A stretch of 64,000 bases of DNA from Bog-473 sp963745665. Lineage in GTDB: Bacteria > Actinomycetota > Acidimicrobiia > Acidimicrobiales > RAAP-2. Both the position numbers and the translations under genes were made by a program. Of the stretch, positions 17,009 through 25,044 are shown piece by piece. Each line of letters opens with the position of its first letter. The first letter of the stretch is position 1. Below the pieces are notes generated by a model, which was given only the letters and a program-made list of their open reading frames with translations, made no database searches and was not told the DNA's origin. The DNA is taken from assembly GCA_963745665.1 (NCBI GenBank), contig CAVUYE010000002.1, positions 62,001 to 126,000 of the forward strand. Reading direction: 5' to 3'.

Positions 17009-17866
17009 GTGAGTTTCACACACGATCCCGCAGGACGCCCGTTCGAGGGGAGCGTCGCGCTGGTCACCGGCGCGGCCCGCCCCCGCGGCATCGGACGCGC
17101 CACCGCCGTTGCCCTGGCCAGGGGCGGGGCGGACGTGGCGTGCCTCGACATCGCCCGCCCCTATGCCGATGCACCCTTCCACGGCACGGGCAGCAGCGAC
17201 GACCTCGACGCGCTCGCCGCCGAGCTCCGCGAGCATGACGTACGGGCGATAACGGTGCAGGCCGACATCTCGGATGAGGCTGCGGTGGAGGCGGCGGTCG
17301 CCCGCGCCACTGAGGAACTGGGCACGGTGACGCTGGTCGCCAACGTTGCCGGCGGCAGCGGGCCGGGCTTCGGACTGGGACCGCTGCTCAACGTGCCCGC
17401 CGACGAATTCCGCCGAGTGCTCGACGTCAACGTGGTCGGGACCTGGCTGGTGTCCAAGGCGTGCGCCACCCGGATGGTGGCAGCCGGCTCGGGCGGCCGC
17501 ATCTGCAACGTCTCGAGCCAGGCCGGCAAGCGCGCCTTCGCGTTCCTCGGCCCCTACTGCGCCGCCAAGGCGGGCGTGATCCTGCTCACACAGACGATGG
17601 CGACCGAGCTCGGCCCCCAGGGCATCGCCGTGAACGCAGTCTGCCCGGGCACGGTCGATACCGATCTCATCAACCGGGACGCCACGTTCGAGACCCTGAT
17701 GGGCGGGCCCGAGGGGCTGGCCGCCTACATCGCCCGCGAGATCCCCCTCGGGCGCCTGCAGGATGCCGACGAGATCGCGGCCGCCATCGTCTGGTTGCTC
17801 TCCGACGCCGCCCGCGGCGTCACGGGCGAGGCGTTGAACGTGAGCGCCGGACAGACAATGGTGTAG
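17009..17866 (+). CDS. Short-chain dehydrogenase/reductase
   Basis: 285 aa. The cofactor loop is VTGAARPRGIGRATAVALARGG (a variant TGxxx-GIG with a two-residue insertion), followed by VANVAGGS in place of NNAG. The catalytic Ser is in NVSSQAGK and the YxxxK in YCAAKAG, with NAVCPGTVDTDLI after it. The Asp after strand 2 (CLDIARP) suggests NAD(H). Typical classical SDR length plus a short N-terminal tail. It is followed two bases later by a CrtC-like gene, so the two work together or are at least co-transcribed. Confidence 0.9.
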   Translation: MSFTHDPAGRPFEGSVALVTGAARPRGIGRATAVALARGGADVACLDIARPYADAPFHGTGSSDDLDALAAELREHDVRAITVQADISDEAAVEAAVARATEELGTVTLVANVAGGSGPGFGLGPLLNVPADEFRRVLDVNVVGTWLVSKACATRMVAAGSGGRICNVSSQAGKRAFAFLGPYCAAKAGVILLTQTMATELGPQGIAVNAVCPGTVDTDLINRDATFETLMGGPEGLAAYIAREIPLGRLQDADEIAAAIVWLLSDAARGVTGEALNVSAGQTMV

Positions 17867-17868
17867 CC

Positions 17869-18867
17869 GTGCCGATCCTCGATGCCCGTCATGACCTGGC
17901 CCACCCCGTGGAGGGCGATACCGCCTGGAGCGAGTCGTACTACTTCAACGCCTATGACCCGGGGACGGACTCGGGGTTCTTCACCCGCGTCGGCATCCGG
18001 CCGAACGAAGGCACCATGGACGTGGGGATGTCGCTCTGGCTTCCCGGCGGCGAGCTGGGCGAGTACCGCTGGGTCAAGGAGCAACGCGAGATGGTCGACT
18101 CGGTCTTGGAGGTCGGCGACGTCCGCTACGAGATGCGCGAGGCGCTGCAGTCGTGGCACCTGACCATGGAAGGTGAGGTGCAGGCGCGCCCCTGCGTGCG
18201 TGGCGAGACGACCGCGCACCCCGTCCTCGTGGCGCTCGACGTGCGCTTCGATGCGGTGACCCCCGCCATCGGCACCGACGGCCAGCCAAGCGGCGGGCCG
18301 AAGTCGGCCGAGGCTGCCGCCGCGGCCGGCACGGTGGGCAAGGGGCACCTGGAGCAGGCCGGTCGCTGGACGGGCACGCTCACCGTCGACGGGACGTGTT
18401 ACGACTGGCGGGGCGCGCACGGCAACCGCGACCGCTCCTGGGGCCCGCGCCGCTGGGGCGGGCCGAAGATGTGGCGCTGGTTCTCCATCAACATCGGCGA
18501 GGACATGCATTTCGGCGGCATCCGCCTCGGTACCGACGCCGGTGACCTGCACCGTGGCTGGGTTTGGGACGGCAGTAGGGCCACCTCCGTCGCCGAGTGG
18601 CGTGTGCGCACCGAGTTGGCCGACGACGGTGTGACGCACCGCGTCGTGCATCTCGAGGTGGTGGACAAGAAGGGCCGGACCTACCCCCTGCGCGGCGACG
18701 TGTTGCGCGTGGCCGACATCGGCCGGGCCGGCGGCACCATGGTCAACGAGGGACTGGCGCGCTGGACCTACGAAGATCTCTCCGGCGTGGCGCACACCGG
18801 CTACGGCATCTGCGAGTACCTGCACCAACTCGACGACGGCGGGAGGCCTGTCGTCCCCGTCGAATAG
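17869..18867 (+). CDS. CrtC-like / DUF7064-type beta-barrel protein
   Basis: 332 aa from GTG 17869, starting 2 bases after the SDR stop. It begins with DTAWSESYYFNAYDP, and later HGNRDRSWGPRRW and MHFGGIRLG. That arrangement is typical of proteins annotated as hydroxyneurosporene-synthase-like or DUF7064/DUF7065, which have a two-domain lipocalin-like barrel. I recall these beside kinases and SDRs in mycobacteria and Acidimicrobiia. The actual reaction is not known. No membrane segment or signal peptide is seen. It is in an apparent operon SDR - this gene - phosphotransferase. Confidence 0.75.
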   Translation: MPILDARHDLAHPVEGDTAWSESYYFNAYDPGTDSGFFTRVGIRPNEGTMDVGMSLWLPGGELGEYRWVKEQREMVDSVLEVGDVRYEMREALQSWHLTMEGEVQARPCVRGETTAHPVLVALDVRFDAVTPAIGTDGQPSGGPKSAEAAAAAGTVGKGHLEQAGRWTGTLTVDGTCYDWRGAHGNRDRSWGPRRWGGPKMWRWFSINIGEDMHFGGIRLGTDAGDLHRGWVWDGSRATSVAEWRVRTELADDGVTHRVVHLEVVDKKGRTYPLRGDVLRVADIGRAGGTMVNEGLARWTYEDLSGVAHTGYGICEYLHQLDDGGRPVVPVE

Positions 18868-18869
18868 GG

Positions 18870-20264
18870 ATGGGGCCCGGCCTGAGCACCGACGAGCTGG
18901 CGGCCGCGCTGGGACACCGGCTCGGCGGCACGGTGCGCGGTCTCCGTCGGTTGTCGGGTGGCGCCTCACGCGTTACCAGCGCGTTCGACCTGCAGACGGC
19001 CAACGGCGACGGGTCGAGCCCGCTGATTCTGCAGGTGGACCGCGGCGGCACCGCACAGAAGGGCCGGGTCCGGATGGAAGCCGCGTTGCTGCGAGCCGCG
19101 GCGAACGCCGGCGTGCCGGTGCCCGCGGTCGTCGCGCTCGGCGATGGCGATGGCGATGGCGATGGCGATGGCGATGGCGATGGCGACGCCGACGGGCTCG
19201 GGACCAGCTGGCTGGTGGTACAGCGCCTGGAGGGGGAGACCATCCCCCGCAAGATCCTGCGTGATGACGAATGGGCCGTCGCCCGCCGCGCCCTGACCGC
19301 CCAGGCCGGGCGCGCGTTGGCCGCCATCCACAGCATCGACCCGGCGTCGATCGACGGCCTGCCGCCGGCGGATCCACTGGGCGATCCCCTGCCCCTGCTC
19401 GATGCGCTCCGCGAGGTGCGACCCGCGCTCGAGCTCGGCGTGCGCTGGCTGGCGGCCCACCGCCCGACGAACGGGCCGCGGGTGATGGCGCACGGCGACT
19501 ACCGGTTGGGCAACTTCCTGGTCGGTCTAGACGGGCTGCGCGGCGTCCTCGACTGGGAGCTGGCCCACACCGGCGATCCGGCCGAGGACATCGGCTGGCT
19601 CTGCGCACCGGCCTGGCGTTTCGGCGGGAGCGGCGAGGTCGGCGGGTTCGGTGCGCTGCCCGAGCTGCTGTCCGCGTACGCGGCGGCGGGTGGTGAGACG
19701 ATGACGCCTGCACGCGTGCGCTGGTGGCAGGTCTACGCCACGGTGAAGTGGGCGACCATCTGCGCCCTGCAGGCGTCGGCGCATTTGAGCGGCGCCACAC
19801 GCTCGGTGGAGCTGGCCACCATCGGACGGCGCGTCTGCGAGAGCGAGTGGGACCTGTTCGCCCTGTTGGGCACGCCACCGCCCGCCCCCGCCGGGCCCGC
19901 CGCGGCGGAGGGACCGACGCCGCCCTTCGGGCGTCCCACCGCCGTCGAGCTGGTGGAGGCGGTGCGCGAGTACCTCGAAGGCGCGATGGAGCGCGGCGAC
20001 GACGGTGCCCGCTTCGAGGCGCACGTGGCGCGCAACGCGTTGGGAATCGCCGAACGCGAGCTGCGGCTCGGACCGATGTTGCGCGCTGCCCACACGGCGC
20101 GTCTGGCCGGACTCGGCTTTGCCGACGATGCCGCACTGGCGGCCGCCCTGCGTTCGGGCGCACTGGACGCAGAATGGGGATCGATCGCGCCGGCGTTGGC
20201 GGCGGCGGCCCGCGACCAGTTGCTGGTGGCGAATCCTTCCTACTTGCCGGCGGCGACCGGGTAG
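18870..20264 (+). CDS. Aminoglycoside-phosphotransferase-like kinase fused to a DUF6285-like domain
   Basis: 464 aa from ATG 18870, 2 bases after the preceding stop. The N-terminal part is an APH/choline-kinase-like fold: RRLSGGASRVTSAFDL, VMAHGDYRLGNFLV (catalytic loop HGD-x4-N) and GVLDWELAHTGDPAEDIGWL (metal-binding DWE). Residues about 355-464 (VELVEAVREYLEGAME, FEAHVARNALGIAERELRLGP) match a DUF6285-like domain, which I usually know as a separate small protein next to such kinases, so this looks like a fusion. In the small-lobe hinge region a run of Gly-Asp pairs (residues about 91-106) comes from a DNA hexamer repeat. Many relatives act on acyl or small-molecule substrates in lipid catabolism clusters; the substrate here is unknown. 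Confidence 0.87.
   Translation: MGPGLSTDELAAALGHRLGGTVRGLRRLSGGASRVTSAFDLQTANGDGSSPLILQVDRGGTAQKGRVRMEAALLRAAANAGVPVPAVVALGDGDGDGDGDGDGDGDADGLGTSWLVVQRLEGETIPRKILRDDEWAVARRALTAQAGRALAAIHSIDPASIDGLPPADPLGDPLPLLDALREVRPALELGVRWLAAHRPTNGPRVMAHGDYRLGNFLVGLDGLRGVLDWELAHTGDPAEDIGWLCAPAWRFGGSGEVGGFGALPELLSAYAAAGGETMTPARVRWWQVYATVKWATICALQASAHLSGATRSVELATIGRRVCESEWDLFALLGTPPPAPAGPAAAEGPTPPFGRPTAVELVEAVREYLEGAMERGDDGARFEAHVARNALGIAERELRLGPMLRAAHTARLAGLGFADDAALAAALRSGALDAEWGSIAPALAAAARDQLLVANPSYLPAATG
19140..19187 (+). repeat. GGCGAT hexanucleotide microsatellite, seven copies plus one variant
   Basis: Seven exact GGCGAT copies followed by GGCGAC, in frame, encoding eight Gly-Asp pairs inside the kinase domain. 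Gain or loss of a unit keeps the frame. Confidence 0.95.
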
Positions 20265-21721
20265 AGCACGGGCGCCCCCGGCGCCGCCTCCGGAGCGGGC
20301 TGCTCGGCTGCCACCGACGCGTCGGCCACTTCGGTCACGCGGTTGCCGATGCCCTGGAGCAGAAGGCCAGAAAGCAGGCTGCAGGCGATCATGAAGACCC
20401 AGGCATGGTGGAACGCGTCGACGGCGCCTGCCCCCGTGGAGACGCCGAGAATGGCGACGAGGCCGGCCACGCCGAGGGCGATGCCGATCTGGCGGCTCAT
20501 GACGTAGAGCGCGGAGCCGGTGGCGAAGCGCTCCGGGGGCAGCGGTGTGGTGGCGGCGCCGCCGAGCGAGGGGAGCATGAGCCCCACGCCGATGCCGCTC
20601 AGCAGGCTGCCCGGCAGGTAGTCGCCCGCCCAGTCGGGCGCGACGCCGACGTGGGTGATCCACCACAGGCCCCCGGCGGCAAAGAGGAGCGCGCCCGCGG
20701 TGCCGACGGCGCGGTGCCCGAAGCGGGCGCCCAGCAATCCGCCGGGGAACGCGGTGAGCCCGGCCAGCAACGGTCCGGGGGCGATCATGAACCCGGCGCG
20801 CAACACGGACTCGTGCCAGAGGCCGGTGAGGAGGAGGACGCCACCCAGCACGAGGGCCCCAAAGCCACCGAAGAAGGCGAGCGAGCTGAGATCGGCCAGC
20901 GCCACGGCGCGGTGGCGGATGACGGCCGGCTCGATGATGGGGTTGGGATGCCGGAGGGAACGCCAGACCAGCCCGACGCCGGCCACGACGGCCACCGCGA
21001 AGGCGCCGAGGATCCGCCCGCTGGTCCAGCCCCAGTTCGAGCCCTGGACGATGGCGGCCACCAGGCTGGCCACGGCGACGGTCAGCAGGCCCGCCCCGAG
21101 GAGATCGGACTTGTGGGCATCGGGGTCGCGGACCTCGTCGAGGACGCGGACGCCGAGCACGAGCGCCACCAGGGCGAAGGGCAGGTTGACGAGGAAGACC
21201 CAGCGCCAGCTGGCCTGCACAAGTAGTCCGCCGATCGGGGGGCCGAGGGCGGCGGCCGCCCCACCGACGGCCGACCACAGCCCGATCGCCGCACCCTTGC
21301 GCTCAGGACCGAACGCGGGCAACAGCAAACCGAGAGAGGTAGGCAGCATGAGGGCGCCGCCGATCGCCTGCAGCACGCGGGCCGCGACCAGGAGCTCGAG
21401 GGACGGCGAGACGGCGCAGAGCGCGGACGCCGTGGTGAAGATGGCCAGCCCGAAAAGGAAGGCCCGCTTGCGGCCGGTCCGGTCGGCCCACCGGCCGGCC
21501 GGCACCAGGGCGGCGGCGAAGACGATCGTGTAGGCGCTGAGCACCCAGGACAACGAGCTCAGACTCTCGCCGTGGTAGGTGGCCGAGATGCTGGGGAAGG
21601 CGATGTTGACGATGAAGAGGTCGAGCGAGGACAGGAACACCCCGGTGAGGACGATCAACGCGGTGAGGACCGGTCGTGCCCGCTTGCCAGCCATGGAAGC
21701 GCTCCCACTGAGTTCCGTCAT
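20240..21721 (-). CDS. MFS drug-efflux transporter (DHA2/EmrB type)
   Basis: 493 aa from the ATG at 21721 (a TTG 12 codons upstream is possible). About 14 membrane segments. Motifs: LDLFIVNIAFPSI in helix 1 (family D-x-x-I/V-V-N-x-A), GRWADRTGRKRAFLFG (motif A between helices 2 and 3) and AIGGALMLPTSLGLL (motif C region). Exports drugs or toxic organic compounds using proton motive force. Divergent from an HxlR-type regulator, which probably controls it. Its 3' end overlaps the kinase gene by 25 bases (convergent). Confidence 0.9.
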   Translation of the reverse strand: MTELSGSASMAGKRARPVLTALIVLTGVFLSSLDLFIVNIAFPSISATYHGESLSSLSWVLSAYTIVFAAALVPAGRWADRTGRKRAFLFGLAIFTTASALCAVSPSLELLVAARVLQAIGGALMLPTSLGLLLPAFGPERKGAAIGLWSAVGGAAAALGPPIGGLLVQASWRWVFLVNLPFALVALVLGVRVLDEVRDPDAHKSDLLGAGLLTVAVASLVAAIVQGSNWGWTSGRILGAFAVAVVAGVGLVWRSLRHPNPIIEPAVIRHRAVALADLSSLAFFGGFGALVLGGVLLLTGLWHESVLRAGFMIAPGPLLAGLTAFPGGLLGARFGHRAVGTAGALLFAAGGLWWITHVGVAPDWAGDYLPGSLLSGIGVGLMLPSLGGAATTPLPPERFATGSALYVMSRQIGIALGVAGLVAILGVSTGAGAVDAFHHAWVFMIACSLLSGLLLQGIGNRVTEVADASVAAEQPAPEAAPGAPVLYPVAAGK

Positions 21722-21749
21722 GAAACCCACAGTAAGGGATAAAGTTTCA
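21721..21749. promoter_or_regulatory. Possible HxlR operator: TGAAAC-N17-GTTTCA
   Basis: Inverted hexamers TGAAAC (21721-21726) and GTTTCA (21744-21749) stand in the divergent promoter region of the MFS and HxlR genes, in an unusually AT-rich 60 bases. Confidence 0.4.
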
Positions 21750-21791
21750 TAAAACAACTAACGAGAGGGAATTGTGCGTTATGCTGGGGGG

Positions 21792-22328
21792 ATGTTGAAG
21801 AGGGACTATCCCACGCAGTACTGCCCGGTGGCCTCGACCCTCGAGGTCATCGGCGAACGTTGGACCTTGCTCATCGTCAGGGACGTCTTCCTCGGGATCC
21901 GGCGCTTCGAGGACATCCAGCGCGATCTCGGGGTGGCGCGGAACATCCTCCAGGTGCGCCTGGAGCGCCTGGTCGAAGAGGGGATCCTGGTCAAGCGTCC
22001 CTACCAGGAGCGCCCGCTGCGCTCGGAGTACCGGCTGACCGAGAAGGGCGCCGACCTGTGGCCGGTGCTGGTGGCCATGCTCCAGTGGGGGGACCGCCAC
22101 GCTCTGGAAGGCGGAGAGCGGCCGATGATCCTGCAGCACCGGGGCTGCGGGGGCGAGCTCGATGACCGCCGTCGATGCCTGCACTGTGGCGCCGACATCA
22201 CTGTGACCGAGGCCGTGGCTATCCGGACCGGGGCGCGCCGTCCCGGAACCGACCTCGACCGCGCCGACGAAACCGACGCCGGGGCTGCGCCGCTGCCGGC
22301 GCCCGCCGGCAGGGCCGTCTCCGCCTGA
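21792..22328 (+). CDS. HxlR-family winged-helix transcriptional regulator
   Basis: 178 aa from ATG 21792 with a G-rich ribosome site just upstream (GTG 21774 is an alternative). The HxlR marks are clear: YPTQYCPVASTLEVIGERWT with the N-terminal Cys, LIVRDVFLGIRRFEDIQRDLGVARNIL (recognition region) and YRLTEKGADLWPVLVAMLQWGD. A C-terminal extension has a small Cys cluster (HRGCGGELDDRRRCLHCGA) that may bind zinc, followed by an Asp/Ala-rich tail. The conserved Cys suggests redox or electrophile sensing. Likely target: the adjacent divergent MFS pump. Confidence 0.92.
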   Translation: MLKRDYPTQYCPVASTLEVIGERWTLLIVRDVFLGIRRFEDIQRDLGVARNILQVRLERLVEEGILVKRPYQERPLRSEYRLTEKGADLWPVLVAMLQWGDRHALEGGERPMILQHRGCGGELDDRRRCLHCGADITVTEAVAIRTGARRPGTDLDRADETDAGAAPLPAPAGRAVSA

Positions 22329-22358
22329 GCGACCCGGGCGCGCCGGCGTCCGCATCGC

Positions 22359-22364
22359 TACGGT
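22359..22364 (+). promoter_or_regulatory. Candidate -10 box (TACGGT), leaderless type
   Basis: TACGGT with 7 bases to ATG 22372. The GCGAGGA between could also serve as a weak ribosome site. Confidence 0.4.
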
Positions 22365-22371
22365 GCGAGGA

Positions 22372-23802
22372 ATGAGTGACGACACCGCATGGCTGGACGC
22401 GACGGGGCAGGCGGAGATGGTCCGCAACAAGGAGGTCTCGCCCTCCGAGTTGGTGGGCGAGGCCATCGCCCGCATAGAGACGCTCAATCCGGAGCTCAAC
22501 GCGGTGATCCACAAGCTCTTCGACCGCGCCCGGAGCGAGGCCGCGGGTGAGCTCCCGGCCGGTCCGTTCCGCGGTGTGCCGTTCCTACTGAAGGATCTCG
22601 GTGCGGAGCTGGCCGGCACGCCGTTCAATGAAGGTCTCACCTTCTCCGGGGACTACCACTCGAGCGTCACCCAGGCGCTGACGCAGCGCTACATCGACGC
22701 GGGTTTCGTCATCTGTGGCAAGACCAACACGCCGGAGCTCGGCATCCTGCCCACGACCGAGCCGCACCGCTTCGGGCCGTCGCGCAACCCGTGGAACACG
22801 GCACATTCGACCGGGGGCTCCTCGGGCGGCTCCGCGGCCGCGGTGGCTTCGGGCATGGTGCCGGCCGCCCATGCCAACGACGGGGGCGGCTCCATCCGGA
22901 TCCCCGCGTCGTGTTGCGGCCTCGTCGGCTTGAAGCCGACTCGGGCGCGCAACTCGCTGGCACCCGCCTACGGCGACATGATGAGCGGCCTGGTGGCCGA
23001 ACACGTCGTCACGCGCTCGGTGCGCGACTCGGCGGCCATCCTCGACGTCACGGCCGGACCGATCCCCGGGGACCCCTACTGGGCGCCGCCATTGCGCGGC
23101 CTCTCCTTCGCGGCGGCCGCGGCGACGACACCGGGGCCCTTGCGCGTGGCGGTCATGACGGCGTCGCCCACCGGCAGCGCGGTGCACGCCGACTGCGTGG
23201 CCGCCGTCCGCGCCACCGCCGCGCTCTGCGAGTCGTTGGGGCACCAGGTGGAGGAGACGACGCTGTCCGTCGACGGCGACGCGTTCACGACCCATTTCGT
23301 CAACCAGTGGGCCTGCAGCAACGCCTGGGCCATGGAGGATTGGCAGAAACGGCTCGGGCGCGAGGTGACCGAAGCCGAAATGGAGCCGTTGAGCTGGGCC
23401 CTGGTGCAGCTCGGCCGCTCCATCAACGGGGGGCAGTACCTCTCGGCGGTCCAGGAGCTGCAACTGATGAGCCGCGCCGTCGCCGAGTACTTCGAGGGGA
23501 TCGACGTGCTGCTCACCCCCACGCTGGGCGAACCGCCGGCACTGCTCGGGACATTCGATTCGCCGCCCGACGAGCCACTGACCGGATTGTTCCGCGCCGC
23601 GGCCTACGTTCCCTTCACCCCGCCCTTCAACGTGACGGGTCAGCCCGGGATTTCGTTGCCGCTGCACTGGAGCGAAGCCGGGCTGCCCATCGGCGTGCAG
23701 TTCGTCGGTCGTTTTGGGGACGAGGAGTCGCTCTTGTCGCTGGCCGGCCAGTTGGAGCAGGCGGCCCCGTGGGCGGAGCGCCGGCCGCCGGTCGCGGCGT
23801 AG
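22372..23802 (+). CDS. Amidase (amidase signature family)
   Basis: 476 aa. The Ser-cisSer-Lys triad is visible: Lys in GVPFLLKDLGA (about residue 78) and the serines in STGGSSGGSAAAVASGM (about 146-162). HANDGGGSIRIPASCCGLVGLKPTRAR follows as in the family (two pieces: NDGGGSIRIPASCCG, LVGLKPTRAR). It hydrolyses amides (aryl or alkyl amides, 6-aminohexanoate cyclic dimer and similar); the substrate cannot be told. The length is full. It converges with the old-yellow-enzyme gene with 15 bases between stops. Confidence 0.93.
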   Translation: MSDDTAWLDATGQAEMVRNKEVSPSELVGEAIARIETLNPELNAVIHKLFDRARSEAAGELPAGPFRGVPFLLKDLGAELAGTPFNEGLTFSGDYHSSVTQALTQRYIDAGFVICGKTNTPELGILPTTEPHRFGPSRNPWNTAHSTGGSSGGSAAAVASGMVPAAHANDGGGSIRIPASCCGLVGLKPTRARNSLAPAYGDMMSGLVAEHVVTRSVRDSAAILDVTAGPIPGDPYWAPPLRGLSFAAAAATTPGPLRVAVMTASPTGSAVHADCVAAVRATAALCESLGHQVEETTLSVDGDAFTTHFVNQWACSNAWAMEDWQKRLGREVTEAEMEPLSWALVQLGRSINGGQYLSAVQELQLMSRAVAEYFEGIDVLLTPTLGEPPALLGTFDSPPDEPLTGLFRAAAYVPFTPPFNVTGQPGISLPLHWSEAGLPIGVQFVGRFGDEESLLSLAGQLEQAAPWAERRPPVAA

Positions 23803-23817
23803 GCGGTACAGGGGCGG

Positions 23818-25002
23818 TCAGCTCACCAACACACAACGCGTGCCCGAGTAGATGGTGGGCATGCACTTGTTGCAGTGGATGCAGAGCGAGGGGGTCGAGG
23901 GTTCCGCCTCCATGCGATTTGGCAGATCCGGCTCACGCAGCAGGGCGCGGGCCATGGCGACGAAGGCGAACCCCTCCTTGAGCGCCATCTCCATGGTCGC
24001 CCGTTCCGTGATGCCACCCAGCAGGATCAGCGGGGTGGAGACCGCGCCAAGGAACTGCCGGGCGTAGGGCAGGAAGAACGCCTCCTCGTAGGGGTAGGTG
24101 CGCAGGAAGCGGTGACCGACGAAGCGGAACCCGAGCCGCACCGGTGCCGGCAAGGTGGCCCCGAACTCTCGCAGCGGCGCGTCGCCCCGGAAGAGGTACA
24201 TCGGATTGGCCAGGGAGCTGCCCCCGGTCAGCTCCAGCGCATCGAGCGCGCCGTCGGCCTCGAAGAGCCGCGCCACCTCGACGCTCTCGTCGAGCCACAG
24301 GCCCCCGTCGACGCCGTCGGCCATGTTGAGCTTGGCCGTCACCGCCACCCGCGGACCGGCGGCGTCGCGCACCGTGCGCAGGACGGTGCGGGCGAAGCGG
24401 GCGCGGTTCTCGACCGATCCGCCGAACTGGTCGTCGCGGCGGTTGAGCTTGGGGCTCAGGAATGCGCTCAGGAGATAGTTGTGGCCGACGTGCACCTCGA
24501 TGCTGTCGAAGCCCGCCGCCACGGCGTGGGCCGTGGCCCGCCGGTAGTCCTCGGTGATGCGCTCGATACCGGCGACGTCGACGGCGCGCAGGCGCGAACC
24601 CATGGGTGTGAAGCCCCCGGAGGGCGAGAGGGCCGGGGCACCGTTGGAGCGCGCGTTGGCCACCGGTCCGGCGTGCCCGATCTGCGCCGCAGCTGCCGCG
24701 CCCTCGGCGTGGACGGCGTCGGTCAGCCGGCGCAGTCCGGGGACGGTGTCCTCGCTGAGCAGCAGACAGTGCCGATCGGTGCGGCCCTCGGGGGAGACGG
24801 CCAGGTAGGCCACGGTGGAGAGCGCGGCACCGCCGGCCGCGACTCGGCGGTGGAACTCGATGAGCTCGTCGCTGACCTTGCCTCCGGGCATCACCCCTTC
24901 GAAGGTGGCGGCCTTGATGATGCGGTTGCGCAGCGTCAGCGGCCCAAGGGGTGCCGGGGCGAAGACAGCAGGAACGGCCTCCCTGGGTGCGGAGCGCGGC
25001 AT
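23818..25002 (-). CDS. NADH:flavin oxidoreductase (old yellow enzyme family) with C-terminal Cys cluster
   Basis: 394 aa. FMN barrel: APLGPLTLRNRIIKAATFEG at the N terminus, AAQIGHAGP, IEVHVGHNYLLSAFLSPKLNRRDDQFGGS (H-x-x-N-Y substrate and FMN site, in pieces HVGHNYLLSAFLSP and DDQFGGSVENR). The C terminus CIHCNKC followed by TRC looks like the start of the 4Fe-4S motif of 2,4-dienoyl-CoA reductase-type enzymes. The protein stops right there, without the second flavin domain. It may therefore be a single-domain ene-reductase that keeps the cluster. Substrate unknown. Confidence 0.88.
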   Translation of the reverse strand: MPRSAPREAVPAVFAPAPLGPLTLRNRIIKAATFEGVMPGGKVSDELIEFHRRVAAGGAALSTVAYLAVSPEGRTDRHCLLLSEDTVPGLRRLTDAVHAEGAAAAAQIGHAGPVANARSNGAPALSPSGGFTPMGSRLRAVDVAGIERITEDYRRATAHAVAAGFDSIEVHVGHNYLLSAFLSPKLNRRDDQFGGSVENRARFARTVLRTVRDAAGPRVAVTAKLNMADGVDGGLWLDESVEVARLFEADGALDALELTGGSSLANPMYLFRGDAPLREFGATLPAPVRLGFRFVGHRFLRTYPYEEAFFLPYARQFLGAVSTPLILLGGITERATMEMALKEGFAFVAMARALLREPDLPNRMEAEPSTPSLCIHCNKCMPTIYSGTRCVLVS

Positions 25003-25044
25003 GGGCCTACCTTTGCCGACAGTCGCACCGGCTGCACGTTGGCG

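Noticed and set aside
15600..17012. 470-codon plus-strand frame
   Set aside because: Antisense to the LLM and alcohol dehydrogenase genes; low-complexity composition.
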